The position numbers were made by a program, and so were the translations under genes. Below are positions 15,389 to 23,207 of a stretch of DNA of 30,498 bases, in pieces. Each line of letters opens with the position of its first letter. Position 1 is the stretch's first letter. The notes under the pieces are model-generated. The model worked only from the letters and a program-made list of their open reading frames with translations. It searched no databases and was not told the DNA's origin. Source of the DNA: JALHQU01 sp043745295 (GTDB taxonomy: Bacteria; Planctomycetota; Planctomycetia; Gemmatales; Gemmataceae); the NCBI GenBank assembly GCA_043745295.1, contig JAYTTN010000138.1:1-30498 (forward strand), in the 5' to 3' direction.

Positions 15389-17233
15389 TCACGGCCAGTT
15401 GGCGATGCCGTCCGAGACCTTGTACAGGGCGTCGATGACGGCCGTCTGGTCGGCGCTCGACCCGCGGTTGTTGAACAGGACGACGAGCTGCACGTCCTTG
15501 GCCCGCCAGGCCAGGAGGGTGAACGTGCCCGGCAGCGCGCCGGTGTGGGCCGACGCCCCCTCCGTGCCGATCCGCGGTTTCCCGTCGATGTAATATTTCC
15601 GCGCGAACTTCGCCAGGTCCGGCGCGCTGGCCAGCAGCGCGCCGTGCGAGTCCATCGCCTCCAGGTGGAAGCCGCCGTCCGGCCACGCGACCTTCGGGCC
15701 GGCGGGGTCGAACACGTTCACGGTCGCGCCCTCGGCCGACACGTACTCCGGTTCGGCCGGGCTGCGGTCGGCCCGGCGGGTGCGGCCGACGGCGACGGTC
15801 CCCATGCCCAGGGGAGTGGCGACTCGCTTCTTCAACTCCTGGATGAACGTCTGCCCGGCCTTCTTCTCGACGACCCGGCCGAGGACGCAGTAGCCGAAGT
15901 TCGAGTAGTGGGTCTCGTCGCCGGGCTTGTGCTGGAGCGGCTTGCCGAGCATGAAATCGACGATGTCCTTCGGCTTCGCCGGGGCCGGCCGGCCGAGCGC
16001 CGCGGCGATGGCGAGGGGGTCGAACATCGGGTCGTACTTCGGCGCGACATCCCGGTCCCACCCGCCGCGGTGCCCGAGCAGGTGTTGGACGGTGATGTCC
16101 TTCAGCCGCGCGTCGCCGGCGGCCGTCGGGGCGAGGCCGAGCAGGTCGAACGCCTTATCGTCGAGCTTGAACTTGCCGTCGGCGACCATGCCCCGCACGA
16201 CGGCGGCGGCGAGCGGCTTGGTCAGACTGGCGATCCGGAACGGCGTATCCGGCAGCACCGGCACTCGGCGGTCGGCGTCGCGGTACCCGTAGCCGCGGGC
16301 GAGGACGGTCTTGCCGCCGCGACTTACCGCCAGCGCGCCGCCGGTCCACCCGCGCGTCGCCAGGATCTTCAGCATCTCGTCGTCGAACGCCTTCAGCTTC
16401 GGCACCGCGGTTCCACTGGTCGGCAGGGCGTCGCGGACCCACACCGCCTCGTAGCGGGAGGCCGCGCCGTCGGCGTACCCGGACACGTTCCACGGTCGGA
16501 ACCCGAGTTTCGCCTGGCGGTCGAACTCCTTCTGGTACTCGTCGGCCGTCATGCCGTGCCGGGCCGCGTACTCGACGCCCGGATTCTTGAGGAACACCGC
16601 CGCAAACCGCACGCCGGCCTCGGTGTCGTACGTCGACGTGCTGTACGGCCAGTACCCTTTCTTGCCGACGGTGTCGAACAGCTTCTGGTACTGGGCGGCA
16701 GTCAGGTCGTGGTGCGTCTCGAACGCCTCGCCGTCCTCGGCCAGGAAGACGGCCGCGAACTGGTGCCCGTCGGGCGTGTGGTAGCCGGCCAGGAACGCGG
16801 GCACCTCCTTCCGCGCGCGGGCGTCGTCGTACTCCTTCTGATACTTGGCGGCGGTCACGCCGTGCTTGGCGGACCAGTGGGACGGCGTGTCCAGCACCCA
16901 GACGGCCGCGTACTTCACCACCCCGCCGACGGTGTACCCGCACACCGCCGCGGGGCGGAATCCGCCGGCCAGCTGCTTGGCGAACTCCGTCTGGTAGTCG
17001 GCGGCGGTCAGGTTGTGGCGGGCCGTCCAGAGCCGGGTGTCCTGGACCGCGACGGCCGAGAACTTCGGCTTGCCCTGGAGGACGTGGACGTTCACGAACG
17101 TCGGGCGCATCCCCGCGCCCAGCCCGGACACCCACTTCTGGTAGGCCGGTTCGTCGGCCCCGTGAACGGCGGAGTAGCCCGGCAGCGGGGCTTGCCCCAT
17201 CGCGAACAGGGCGACCAGCATCGTGGCGCTCAT
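15389..17233 (-). CDS. Beta-lactamase-family serine hydrolase with N-terminal tandem repeats
   Basis: The start is an ATG with GGAGG 8 bases upstream and a short signal-like N-terminus (MSATMLVALFAMGQA), giving 614 residues. Residues ~40-268 hold about five tandem units of ~50 residues with the pattern 'FAAVFL...HHDLTAAQYQKLFDTVGKKGYWP'. This matches the bacterial tandem repeat domain (BTRD1) seen in polyglycine hydrolases and planctomycete proteins. Residues ~275-614 form a class C beta-lactamase/transpeptidase fold with all three active-site elements: SLTK (Ser336, Lys339), YSN (Tyr443) and HTG (563-565). It is probably an exported peptidase or esterase rather than a true beta-lactamase, with the repeats perhaps contributing to substrate binding. 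The substrate is unknown. Confidence 0.9.
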   Translation of the reverse strand: MSATMLVALFAMGQAPLPGYSAVHGADEPAYQKWVSGLGAGMRPTFVNVHVLQGKPKFSAVAVQDTRLWTARHNLTAADYQTEFAKQLAGGFRPAAVCGYTVGGVVKYAAVWVLDTPSHWSAKHGVTAAKYQKEYDDARARKEVPAFLAGYHTPDGHQFAAVFLAEDGEAFETHHDLTAAQYQKLFDTVGKKGYWPYSTSTYDTEAGVRFAAVFLKNPGVEYAARHGMTADEYQKEFDRQAKLGFRPWNVSGYADGAASRYEAVWVRDALPTSGTAVPKLKAFDDEMLKILATRGWTGGALAVSRGGKTVLARGYGYRDADRRVPVLPDTPFRIASLTKPLAAAVVRGMVADGKFKLDDKAFDLLGLAPTAAGDARLKDITVQHLLGHRGGWDRDVAPKYDPMFDPLAIAAALGRPAPAKPKDIVDFMLGKPLQHKPGDETHYSNFGYCVLGRVVEKKAGQTFIQELKKRVATPLGMGTVAVGRTRRADRSPAEPEYVSAEGATVNVFDPAGPKVAWPDGGFHLEAMDSHGALLASAPDLAKFARKYYIDGKPRIGTEGASAHTGALPGTFTLLAWRAKDVQLVVLFNNRGSSADQTAVIDALYKVSDGIANWP

Positions 17234-17407
17234 CCCGAATCCTCCGTTGTGAGTCGCGGGATTCCCCCCGCGTTCGCGACACCGACAAGCCGGACGGTGT
17301 CGAATCTCAACGGAATGTACACCCCGAGCGGCCGGAGGCGACGGGAAATTCCGGGCGGATTGCACGGGAGAGCGAGGACGGGGAACGACCCGCCAGAGGC
17401 GACCGGC

Positions 17408-19447
17408 TCACCCCGGCAGGGCGGCGGCGAACTCGGCGGCCGACTGGAACCGCTCGTCCAGCTCCTTGCCGAGCAGCCGCATGACGGCGTCGGACAGCGC
17501 GACCGGCACGTCCGGGCGGACGGCGTGCGGCGGCGGCGGGGCGGTCGAGCAGACGTTGTGCAGCACCGCCGCGACGTGCCGGCCGAGGAACGGCGGCTTG
17601 CCGACCAGCACCGCGTACAGCACGCTGCCCAGGCTGAACAAGTCCGACCGGCCGTCCAGGTCCTGCCCCCGCACCTGCTCCGGCGACATGTACAGCGGGC
17701 TGCCGACCAGCGCCCCGGCGGTGGTCAGGGACGGGTCTTCGGTGCTGCGGGCGAGGCCGAAGTCGGACAGCTTCACCTTGCCGTCCGGGTTGGCCAGCAT
17801 GATGTTCGCCGGCTTGATGTCGCGGTGGACGATGTGCTGGTCGTGGGCGGCGGCCAGGCCGGCGGCCAACTGCCGCGCCAAACGGATCGCCTCCGGGATG
17901 GCCAACTGCCGATCCCTCTCCAGGCGGCCCTCCAGGTCGCCGCCGTCCACGAACTCCATGCCCAGGTAAGACAGGCCGGCCGCCTCCCGCACGGCGTAGA
18001 TGCCGATCACGTTGTCGTGGCGGATGGCGGCCGCGCTTCGCGCCTCGCGGGCGAACCGCTCGCGGGCCACCGGCACGGCCGCCAGCTCCGGGGCCAGCAT
18101 CTTCACCGCCACGTTCCGCCGCAGGCCCGGCTCGAACCCCAGGAAGACGACGCCCATCGCGCCGCGGCCGAGGATTTTCTTCAGTTCGTAGTCGTCCAGT
18201 TTGCAGCCGCCGGCCGGGAACGCGGACACGAATTCGGGGCGGAAGTCGGGCAGGCGACCGGGGACCGGCGTGACGGGAGCCGGACGGGGGGCCGGAGTGC
18301 GGATCGCGCCGGACGGCGGCATCGACTGCGCCGGGCTGGCGGAGCGGTGGGGGTCGGCCGTCGTCAGCAGCGGCGGCTTGGGCGTGGCCCGCGTCGGCCA
18401 GGCGACTTGCGGCGGCGTCGGGTTGGTACTCTGGAAGGTGCCCTCGCCCTGCGTGGTGCGGGAGGTCTCGACGGCCAGCTTGACCATCTCCTCGCACCCG
18501 GCCGACAGGACGGCGGCGTAGTCCGGCCGCCGGCCGACGTTCAGGTTGAGCAGCCGGGCGAACTCGTCCACCTTCGGCAGCACCCCGCCGAGGAACTTGA
18601 TCAGCACCGGGGCGGACAGGCCGTACCGGCACTCGGCCGTGGCCAGCACCTCGGCCAGCAGGCGGGGGTGTTCGGTCACTTCGTCCAACTGGATGAGCAG
18701 TTCGACGAACTTGAGCAGTTCGGCCCGCTCGCCGAACGCCTTCGGTCGCCCGGCCAGTTTTTCCGGCTGGTGGTGGTAACGGATCGGCTCGACCACCTCC
18801 GCCGGCAGGTTCCACCGCGTCAGCAGTTCGGCCGTCAGCTCCGCGTGGTCGATGCCGAACGCCTCGCGCTCCAGCTCGCACTGCGCCCGCAGCCGCCGCT
18901 CGGACGGGGCTTTCTGCACCGCCTTCCACTGCTCCGGATACGTCCGCTCGAACAGCATGGTGCCCAGGTTCCGCAGCAGGCCGGCGGTCATGTCGTTGTC
19001 GGGCGACGGGCGGCGGAGCAGGGTGGCGAACTCGCGGGCCAGGATGGCCCCGCCGACGGACGAGATCCAGTACTGGCGGAGCGACTCGGACACCGGCCCG
19101 GTGGCCTGCATGACCGGCAGGGACAGGCCCAGCACCAGCGACCGGAGCGGGTTCAGGCCGAGGACCATGACCGCGCGCTCGAGCGACGCCACCGGCTTGG
19201 GCAGGGCGTAGATGCTGGAGTTCACCGTCCGCAGCAGCTTCGCCGACAGCGCCGGGTCCTGGCTGAGGAGGGCGGCGATCTCGGACACCCGGCAGTCCGG
19301 GTTGGCGGCCGCGTTCACCACCTTCATGGCCAGCGCCGGCGGCGTCAACAGGTGCGCCATCTGGAAGAGGGCGGCGAGCATCTGGTCGCGGTCGTGGGTG
19401 GCGCGGGCGGCGGCGACGGGTGCGGGAAGTGTGGTGGGAGACGACAC
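17408..19447 (-). CDS. HDOD domain - Ser/Thr protein kinase fusion
   Basis: I favour the GTG at 19447 (MSSPTTLPAP), which has AAGGA 8 bases upstream, over the longer frame to 19558, whose extra residues look non-coding. The 679-residue protein has an HDOD domain at about residues 30-250 (ALAMKVVNAAANPDCRVSEI, DPALSAKLLRTVNSS, IDHAELTAELLTRWNLP, IRYHH). A Pro/Thr-rich linker follows at ~330-410. The complete Hanks-type kinase at ~418-679 has a glycine loop GRGAMGVV, VAVK lysine (449), HRDIKPAN (541 onward), DFG (562-564) and MSPEQ. No membrane segment is seen, so it is cytoplasmic. HDOD domains occur in signalling proteins tied to stress and c-di-GMP responses. Here the domain may sense or scaffold while the kinase signals (inference). 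Confidence 0.9.
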   Translation of the reverse strand: MSSPTTLPAPVAAARATHDRDQMLAALFQMAHLLTPPALAMKVVNAAANPDCRVSEIAALLSQDPALSAKLLRTVNSSIYALPKPVASLERAVMVLGLNPLRSLVLGLSLPVMQATGPVSESLRQYWISSVGGAILAREFATLLRRPSPDNDMTAGLLRNLGTMLFERTYPEQWKAVQKAPSERRLRAQCELEREAFGIDHAELTAELLTRWNLPAEVVEPIRYHHQPEKLAGRPKAFGERAELLKFVELLIQLDEVTEHPRLLAEVLATAECRYGLSAPVLIKFLGGVLPKVDEFARLLNLNVGRRPDYAAVLSAGCEEMVKLAVETSRTTQGEGTFQSTNPTPPQVAWPTRATPKPPLLTTADPHRSASPAQSMPPSGAIRTPAPRPAPVTPVPGRLPDFRPEFVSAFPAGGCKLDDYELKKILGRGAMGVVFLGFEPGLRRNVAVKMLAPELAAVPVARERFAREARSAAAIRHDNVIGIYAVREAAGLSYLGMEFVDGGDLEGRLERDRQLAIPEAIRLARQLAAGLAAAHDQHIVHRDIKPANIMLANPDGKVKLSDFGLARSTEDPSLTTAGALVGSPLYMSPEQVRGQDLDGRSDLFSLGSVLYAVLVGKPPFLGRHVAAVLHNVCSTAPPPPHAVRPDVPVALSDAVMRLLGKELDERFQSAAEFAAALPG

Positions 19448-19703
19448 GGCAATAGTCCTTCCCGCCGGAGGGCTTCGGGTGGGGGGCGGCGGGGAACGGG
19501 CCGGTCGGAGAGACGCGCCAGCCGAATCCGAATGGGGACGATCCGCCGACCGTGCCACGAACCTAGCTCAAAAAACTGGGCCGTTGCGACGGAACGCGGA
19601 AACTCGTCGGGTTCTCCGCCCGGCGCGCGGCGGCCGGCGGATTCGCCTCGCGTGCGGCGCGTAGAATGAGGCGGGACGAGACCGCGACCGCTGGGGGAGT
19701 ACC

Positions 19704-20024
19704 ATGACGACGGGGGATGTGAAGCCGCTGACGCTGAAGCGGGACGGGGACGGGCTGCGGATCGAGTGGGCTGACGGGGTGACCACGGTGGTACTATGGC
19801 GGGAGTTGCGCAAGCGGTGCCCGTGCGCGACGTGCGTGGACGACCGGGCGAAGCCGCCGAACCCGTTCCGCGTGCTGTCCGCGAAGGAAGTGGCCGCCGG
19901 TCCGCCCGCCCCGGTGAGCATGAAGGCGGTCGGCCTGTACGCCTATCAGATCAGTTGGAACGACGGGCACAGCACCGGTATCTACACGGTCGGGGCCTTG
20001 CGGACGATGTCGGCAGTGGTGTGA
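19704..20024 (+). CDS. DUF971 / GBBH-like N-terminal domain protein
   Basis: This 106-residue protein has a strong GGGGGAG ribosome binding site 5 bases before its ATG and a possible -10 (TAGAAT, 19662-19667). It consists of a single DUF971 domain, the fold of the N-terminal domain of gamma-butyrobetaine hydroxylase. It shows LRIEWADG near the start, LRKRCPCATCVDD (Cys ligands of a probable zinc site) and YAYQISWNDGHSTGIY at the end. Free-standing DUF971 proteins often occur near Fe-S assembly genes (Mrp/ApbC family), but none is present here. The length fits the family, so it is complete. It converges on the sigma factor gene, and the 81-base gap is filled by a long hairpin. Confidence 0.88.
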   Translation: MTTGDVKPLTLKRDGDGLRIEWADGVTTVVLWRELRKRCPCATCVDDRAKPPNPFRVLSAKEVAAGPPAPVSMKAVGLYAYQISWNDGHSTGIYTVGALRTMSAVV

Positions 20025-20037
20025 CGTGTGGGCGCAC

Positions 20038-20094
20038 GTCGTCGCCGGGAGCGTGCGACCGGCTCCGGGCCGGTCGCACACTCCCGGCGACGAC
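20038..20094. terminator. Long hairpin between convergent genes, possible bidirectional terminator
   Basis: The arms 20038-20063 and 20069-20094 are complementary at 25 of 26 positions around a 5-base TCCGG loop. The hairpin lies 13 bases after the DUF971 stop and 11 bases before the sigma-factor stop. There is no U-tract on either side, so it may be an interspersed repeat that serves as a terminator only by its structure. The ~26-base arms are longer than usual for an intrinsic terminator. Confidence 0.5.
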
Positions 20095-20105
20095 ATCGGA
20101 CGGAC

Positions 20106-21731
20106 TCACTTCCCCGACAGCGTCATCACCAGTTCCCAGACCCAGGTGCGCAGCTTGTCGTCCCCTTCGATCACGATCGCGTCTCCGACCACGTTGATGC
20201 TCGCCCCTTTGCCGAACTTCTTGCCGGCCAGCCTGCGGAGCAACTCGACCAGTTCCGCCGCCGGGACCGGCAGCTCGTCCTTCTGAATAGTCAACTTGTT
20301 GGTGGCCGGCGGTTCCTTCGCCTTCAACTCGGCCAGCTTCTTCGTCAGCTTGGCGATCTCGGCCTCGATGGCCTTGGCGTCGTCCGGCTTTGCCAACGCC
20401 GACGCGATCGGCTGGCCGGCCCAGGTGAAGGTCGCCGGCTTGGAACGCTCGACGGTGCCCGGTTTCGGGTAGTGCGAGTAGGTGGTCGCCCCGGACACCG
20501 CCTTCACGGGCCGGCGGAACAGCCACTGAAACTTGGTGCCGCTCGGCCCGCCGGTGCTGCTGCCGAGGAACTCCCAGCCGGCGTCCTCCATTGTCTGAAG
20601 GACCTTGGCGAACTCGCCCACCGCATACGCGACGTGCTTGTCGTCCACTAGGGCGTACTCCCACTTGGCGGTTTTGATGGTGGCCTCGTTCTCCGCCGCC
20701 GGTTTCGCGCCCGGTTTGGCCTTGTCGGCCACGTCCTTGTTCAGCAGCTCCGCCAAGTTGTACCGGTTCAGCAAGCGTAGCGCGTCGAGCTGAGCATCTT
20801 TCGCCTGTTTGGCGGCCAGCTCCGCCAGAGCCTTCGCCTTGTCCAACTCGGCTTGCAGCCGCTTCACCTCGCCGTCGGGGTCCGCCTTCGGCTTCGTCTG
20901 GGCCGGCTGCTGCGCGTCGGCGGACGCCACCCACCCGGTGCCGACGCTCAGCCCCAGCCCGCACGCCAGCAGTACCGTCGCCGCCAGCACCTTCACGGAT
21001 GTCATGCTCATGCCGATCACTCCCTGGGACAGTTGAAGGATGGAACCGGGAACCGCGAACCCGACCTGAGCCAGCGCCGCCGCCTTCGCCACCGCCGCCG
21101 CCGGCGGGACGACCAAGCCGACCGCCGCGACGACGCCGAGGGTCAGACCCCGCGCGTCGAGTTTGGCCAGCACCGCGTCCTTGGCCCGCGTCAGCCGACC
21201 GGACAGGGTGCCGAGTTTCCACCCGAGTTGTTCGGCCGCTTCCGTCACGCCCTTGCCTTCGAGGCAGCAGAGGACGAACGGCACGCGGAGGGTGTCCGGC
21301 AGCTTGGCCGCCTCCTCGTGGACGGCCGCCAGCGCCCGGTCCCACGCCGAGTCCGGCACGGCGGAGCCGTTGCCTTCGCGGTGGGCCGTGGCCTGCTCGC
21401 GGGTGGTCCGCCGCTTGGCCCCCTGGCGGGCCTTCGCGCACACTTTGAACGCCACCCCGTGCAGCCAGGACGACAGCTTGCCGCCGTCGCGCACCTTCTT
21501 GGCGTTCTTCAGCAACACCAAGAACGTGGCCTGGAACGCATCGTCGGCTTCGGCGTCCGAGTGGGTTTGCGTGCGGCAGACGGCCCACACCAGCCGGCCG
21601 TGCCGCTTCACCAACTCGGCGAAGGCGTCTTCGTCGTCCGCCAGGAACCGGCGCAGCAGTTCCGCGTCCGAAGCCGGAGGTCCGGCGTCGGCGAGGGATC
21701 GCAGCACGGCTTGCAGGGATCGCGGAGTCAC
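20106..21731 (-). CDS. ECF sigma factor with membrane-anchored extracytoplasmic extension
   Basis: The GTG start has GAGG about 6 bases upstream. Of 541 residues the first ~195 are an ECF sigma factor: region 2 (FAELVKRHGRLVWAVCR...DAEADDAFQATFLVLLK, residues 37-75) and region 4 (LPDTLRVPFVLCCLEGKGVTEAAEQLG...GTLSGRLTRAKDAVLAKL, 144-191). Hydrophobic stretches follow at 196-225 and 246-265, then a coiled coil (~285-320). Near 354-405 comes a small domain with WEYALVDD...LQTMEDAGWEFLG, resembling DUF4177. The last ~90 residues end with a secretin-N-like or BON-like strand pattern. Sigma factors with such membrane-spanning C-termini are a planctomycete speciality (ECF-Gob type) thought to sense the envelope directly without a separate anti-sigma factor. 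No anti-sigma gene is adjacent. Confidence 0.9.
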   Translation of the reverse strand: MTPRSLQAVLRSLADAGPPASDAELLRRFLADDEDAFAELVKRHGRLVWAVCRTQTHSDAEADDAFQATFLVLLKNAKKVRDGGKLSSWLHGVAFKVCAKARQGAKRRTTREQATAHREGNGSAVPDSAWDRALAAVHEEAAKLPDTLRVPFVLCCLEGKGVTEAAEQLGWKLGTLSGRLTRAKDAVLAKLDARGLTLGVVAAVGLVVPPAAAVAKAAALAQVGFAVPGSILQLSQGVIGMSMTSVKVLAATVLLACGLGLSVGTGWVASADAQQPAQTKPKADPDGEVKRLQAELDKAKALAELAAKQAKDAQLDALRLLNRYNLAELLNKDVADKAKPGAKPAAENEATIKTAKWEYALVDDKHVAYAVGEFAKVLQTMEDAGWEFLGSSTGGPSGTKFQWLFRRPVKAVSGATTYSHYPKPGTVERSKPATFTWAGQPIASALAKPDDAKAIEAEIAKLTKKLAELKAKEPPATNKLTIQKDELPVPAAELVELLRRLAGKKFGKGASINVVGDAIVIEGDDKLRTWVWELVMTLSGK

Positions 21732-21874
21732 GGCGGCCTCACGGTCGGGTCGAAGAGGTAGTGCCCACCGGCGGCGGAGTTCTACGCGGATTTTTGCAAA
21801 GGAACGGGCTGCTCCGTCGGATCGCGGCCTCGCGCCGCCAGAGGGGCCCCCGGTGGCAGGGATAGGTCTTCGGA

Positions 21875-22045
21875 AGAAACCCCACCCCCCGGCCCCCTCC
21901 CCGTCCCGGAGAGGGGGTGTTCAACAGGACAGCGGGGTTCGGTTTTCGCCCGACAGTTCCCACCGCCGAAGCGGTTTCCCGGCCGCGATTCCCGCTCGAA
22001 CACCCCCTCTCCATTCATGGGGAGGGGGACGGGGGGTGGGGTCTC
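21875..22045. repeat. Hairpin-ended repeat element B (MITE-like)
   Basis: Both ends match element A (6953-7158): 21875-21924 is identical over 50 bases and 22000-22045 matches at 44 of 46. The 75-base interior is unrelated to A. It lies in the 588-base gap between the divergent sigma factor and membrane protein genes. The frame through it reads peptides such as HPPAPSPSRRGGV, which I recall as recurrent spurious products of this repeat type. Confidence 0.8.
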
Positions 22046-22319
22046 GAAAGCTCAGGAAATACCGAATACCTACCCCTGACAGCCCCCTCCGGTGGCGACA
22101 TTTCCGTGCGGCATCCTTTGTGCTGGTCAAGCGGCGGTCGCTCACCCGTGGAGCGGTCGGCATCCGCCGGAGCTTCTCGACGGACTCCGGTCGCGGCACG
22201 ACATTGTCCGGGAAATCGAAAAGGCCGGTCGCCGTCGGGCGAATACCTTAACATCGGACACAGTCCCGCCGCCGGTGCGGGCGTGGAACCAACCCCCCAA
22301 CGCGAGGCCGAACCGCACG
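22046..22319. other. Intergenic region upstream of membrane protein gene
   Basis: The 274 bases between element B and the ATG at 22320 contain no gene I can support. The frame is open through it in several phases but without convincing starts. It should hold the promoter of the gene at 22320, but I see no clear -35/-10 pair. The stretch 21732-21874 on the other side of B is likewise empty and should carry the sigma-factor promoter. Confidence 0.5.
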
Positions 22320-23207
22320 ATGTCCACCCCCGCCCCCACCCCCGCGCCGACGCCGCAACCGCCCGGCGCGACCTCGACCGGCAGCCGCGGCCCGAGCAAG
22401 TCGTCCGAGATCAAGCTGATCAGCCATTCCAACCTGTTTTACTGGTGGCCGGTCTGGGCGCTGGCGTTCTTCCTGTCCGCCTGGACGTACCTGGAGGGGA
22501 ACCGGCTGGCCGTCCTCCCGCCGCACGGCGCGGTCGCCCACGACGCGGACGGCTACACGGTGAAGTACAAGAGCAAGACCGGGGAGGAGACGCGGACGAC
22601 CGCGCAGCTGGTGCAGGCGGAGGCGAACACCCGCACCACCGCCGGCGTCGAGCCGTTCGGCCCCCGCGTCTCCCAGCACACCTGGCCGGGCACCGTGTTC
22701 TGCTTCGTCCTGCTCATCACCGTCGTCGTCACCAACGTGCCGCTGCGGGGCCTGTGGTCGGCCATCGTGCTGGTCACGCTGGTGTTCCTGGTCATCCTGT
22801 TCGCCTTCCTCGGCTGGTGGGACAACATCTTCTCCGGCATCGAGAACCTGCGGATCCACATCAACCTGGCCGGCTACCTGTTCATCGGCATCGGCATCTT
22901 CGGCCTGTGGGCGATGGCCACGTACTTCTTCGACCGCCGCTCCTACGTCGTGTTCACGCCCGGCCAGATCCGCTACTGCGAGCACATCGGCGCGGCCGTC
23001 CAGACGTACAGCACGATGGGCGTCAGCCTGGAGAAGCAGCGGGACGACGTGTTCCGCCACTACATCTTCGGGTTCGGCTCCGGCGACCTGATCCTGAAGT
23101 TCTCGACCGGCGACCGGCGGGAGATCCGCCTGCCGAACGTGCTCGGCATCGGCTCCCGCCTGAAGACGGTCGAGGACATGATCCGGACGATGTCCACGGC
23201 GGGGTGA
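22320..23207 (+). CDS. Polytopic membrane protein, planctomycete hypothetical
   Basis: The ATG at 22320 opens a Pro/Thr-rich cytoplasmic-looking N-terminus; a GAGG lies about 12 bases upstream, so the ribosome binding site is weak. The 295-residue protein has hydrophobic segments at about residues 39-58 (LFYWWPVWALAFFL), 122-138, 140-162 and 182-205, and between the first two a polar loop of ~60 residues. The last ~90 residues are soluble (VVFTPGQIRYCEHIGAAVQTYSTMGVSLEK...) with strands reminiscent of a bacterial PH-like domain. I recognise no named family. Its last 185 bases overlap the antisense end of kbl. Confidence 0.8.
   Translation: MSTPAPTPAPTPQPPGATSTGSRGPSKSSEIKLISHSNLFYWWPVWALAFFLSAWTYLEGNRLAVLPPHGAVAHDADGYTVKYKSKTGEETRTTAQLVQAEANTRTTAGVEPFGPRVSQHTWPGTVFCFVLLITVVVTNVPLRGLWSAIVLVTLVFLVILFAFLGWWDNIFSGIENLRIHINLAGYLFIGIGIFGLWAMATYFFDRRSYVVFTPGQIRYCEHIGAAVQTYSTMGVSLEKQRDDVFRHYIFGFGSGDLILKFSTGDRREIRLPNVLGIGSRLKTVEDMIRTMSTAG

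Noticed and set aside
15545..19669. A 1,374-codon open frame on the plus strand
   Set aside because: It is the antisense shadow of the serine hydrolase and HDOD-kinase genes, both of which have clear catalytic motifs on the other strand.
19676..19697. A further copy of the GAGCCGCGACCG repeat at the DUF971 ribosome binding site
   Set aside because: GAGACCGCGACCGCTGGGGG is similar but short, unpaired and partly explained by the purine-rich ribosome binding site.
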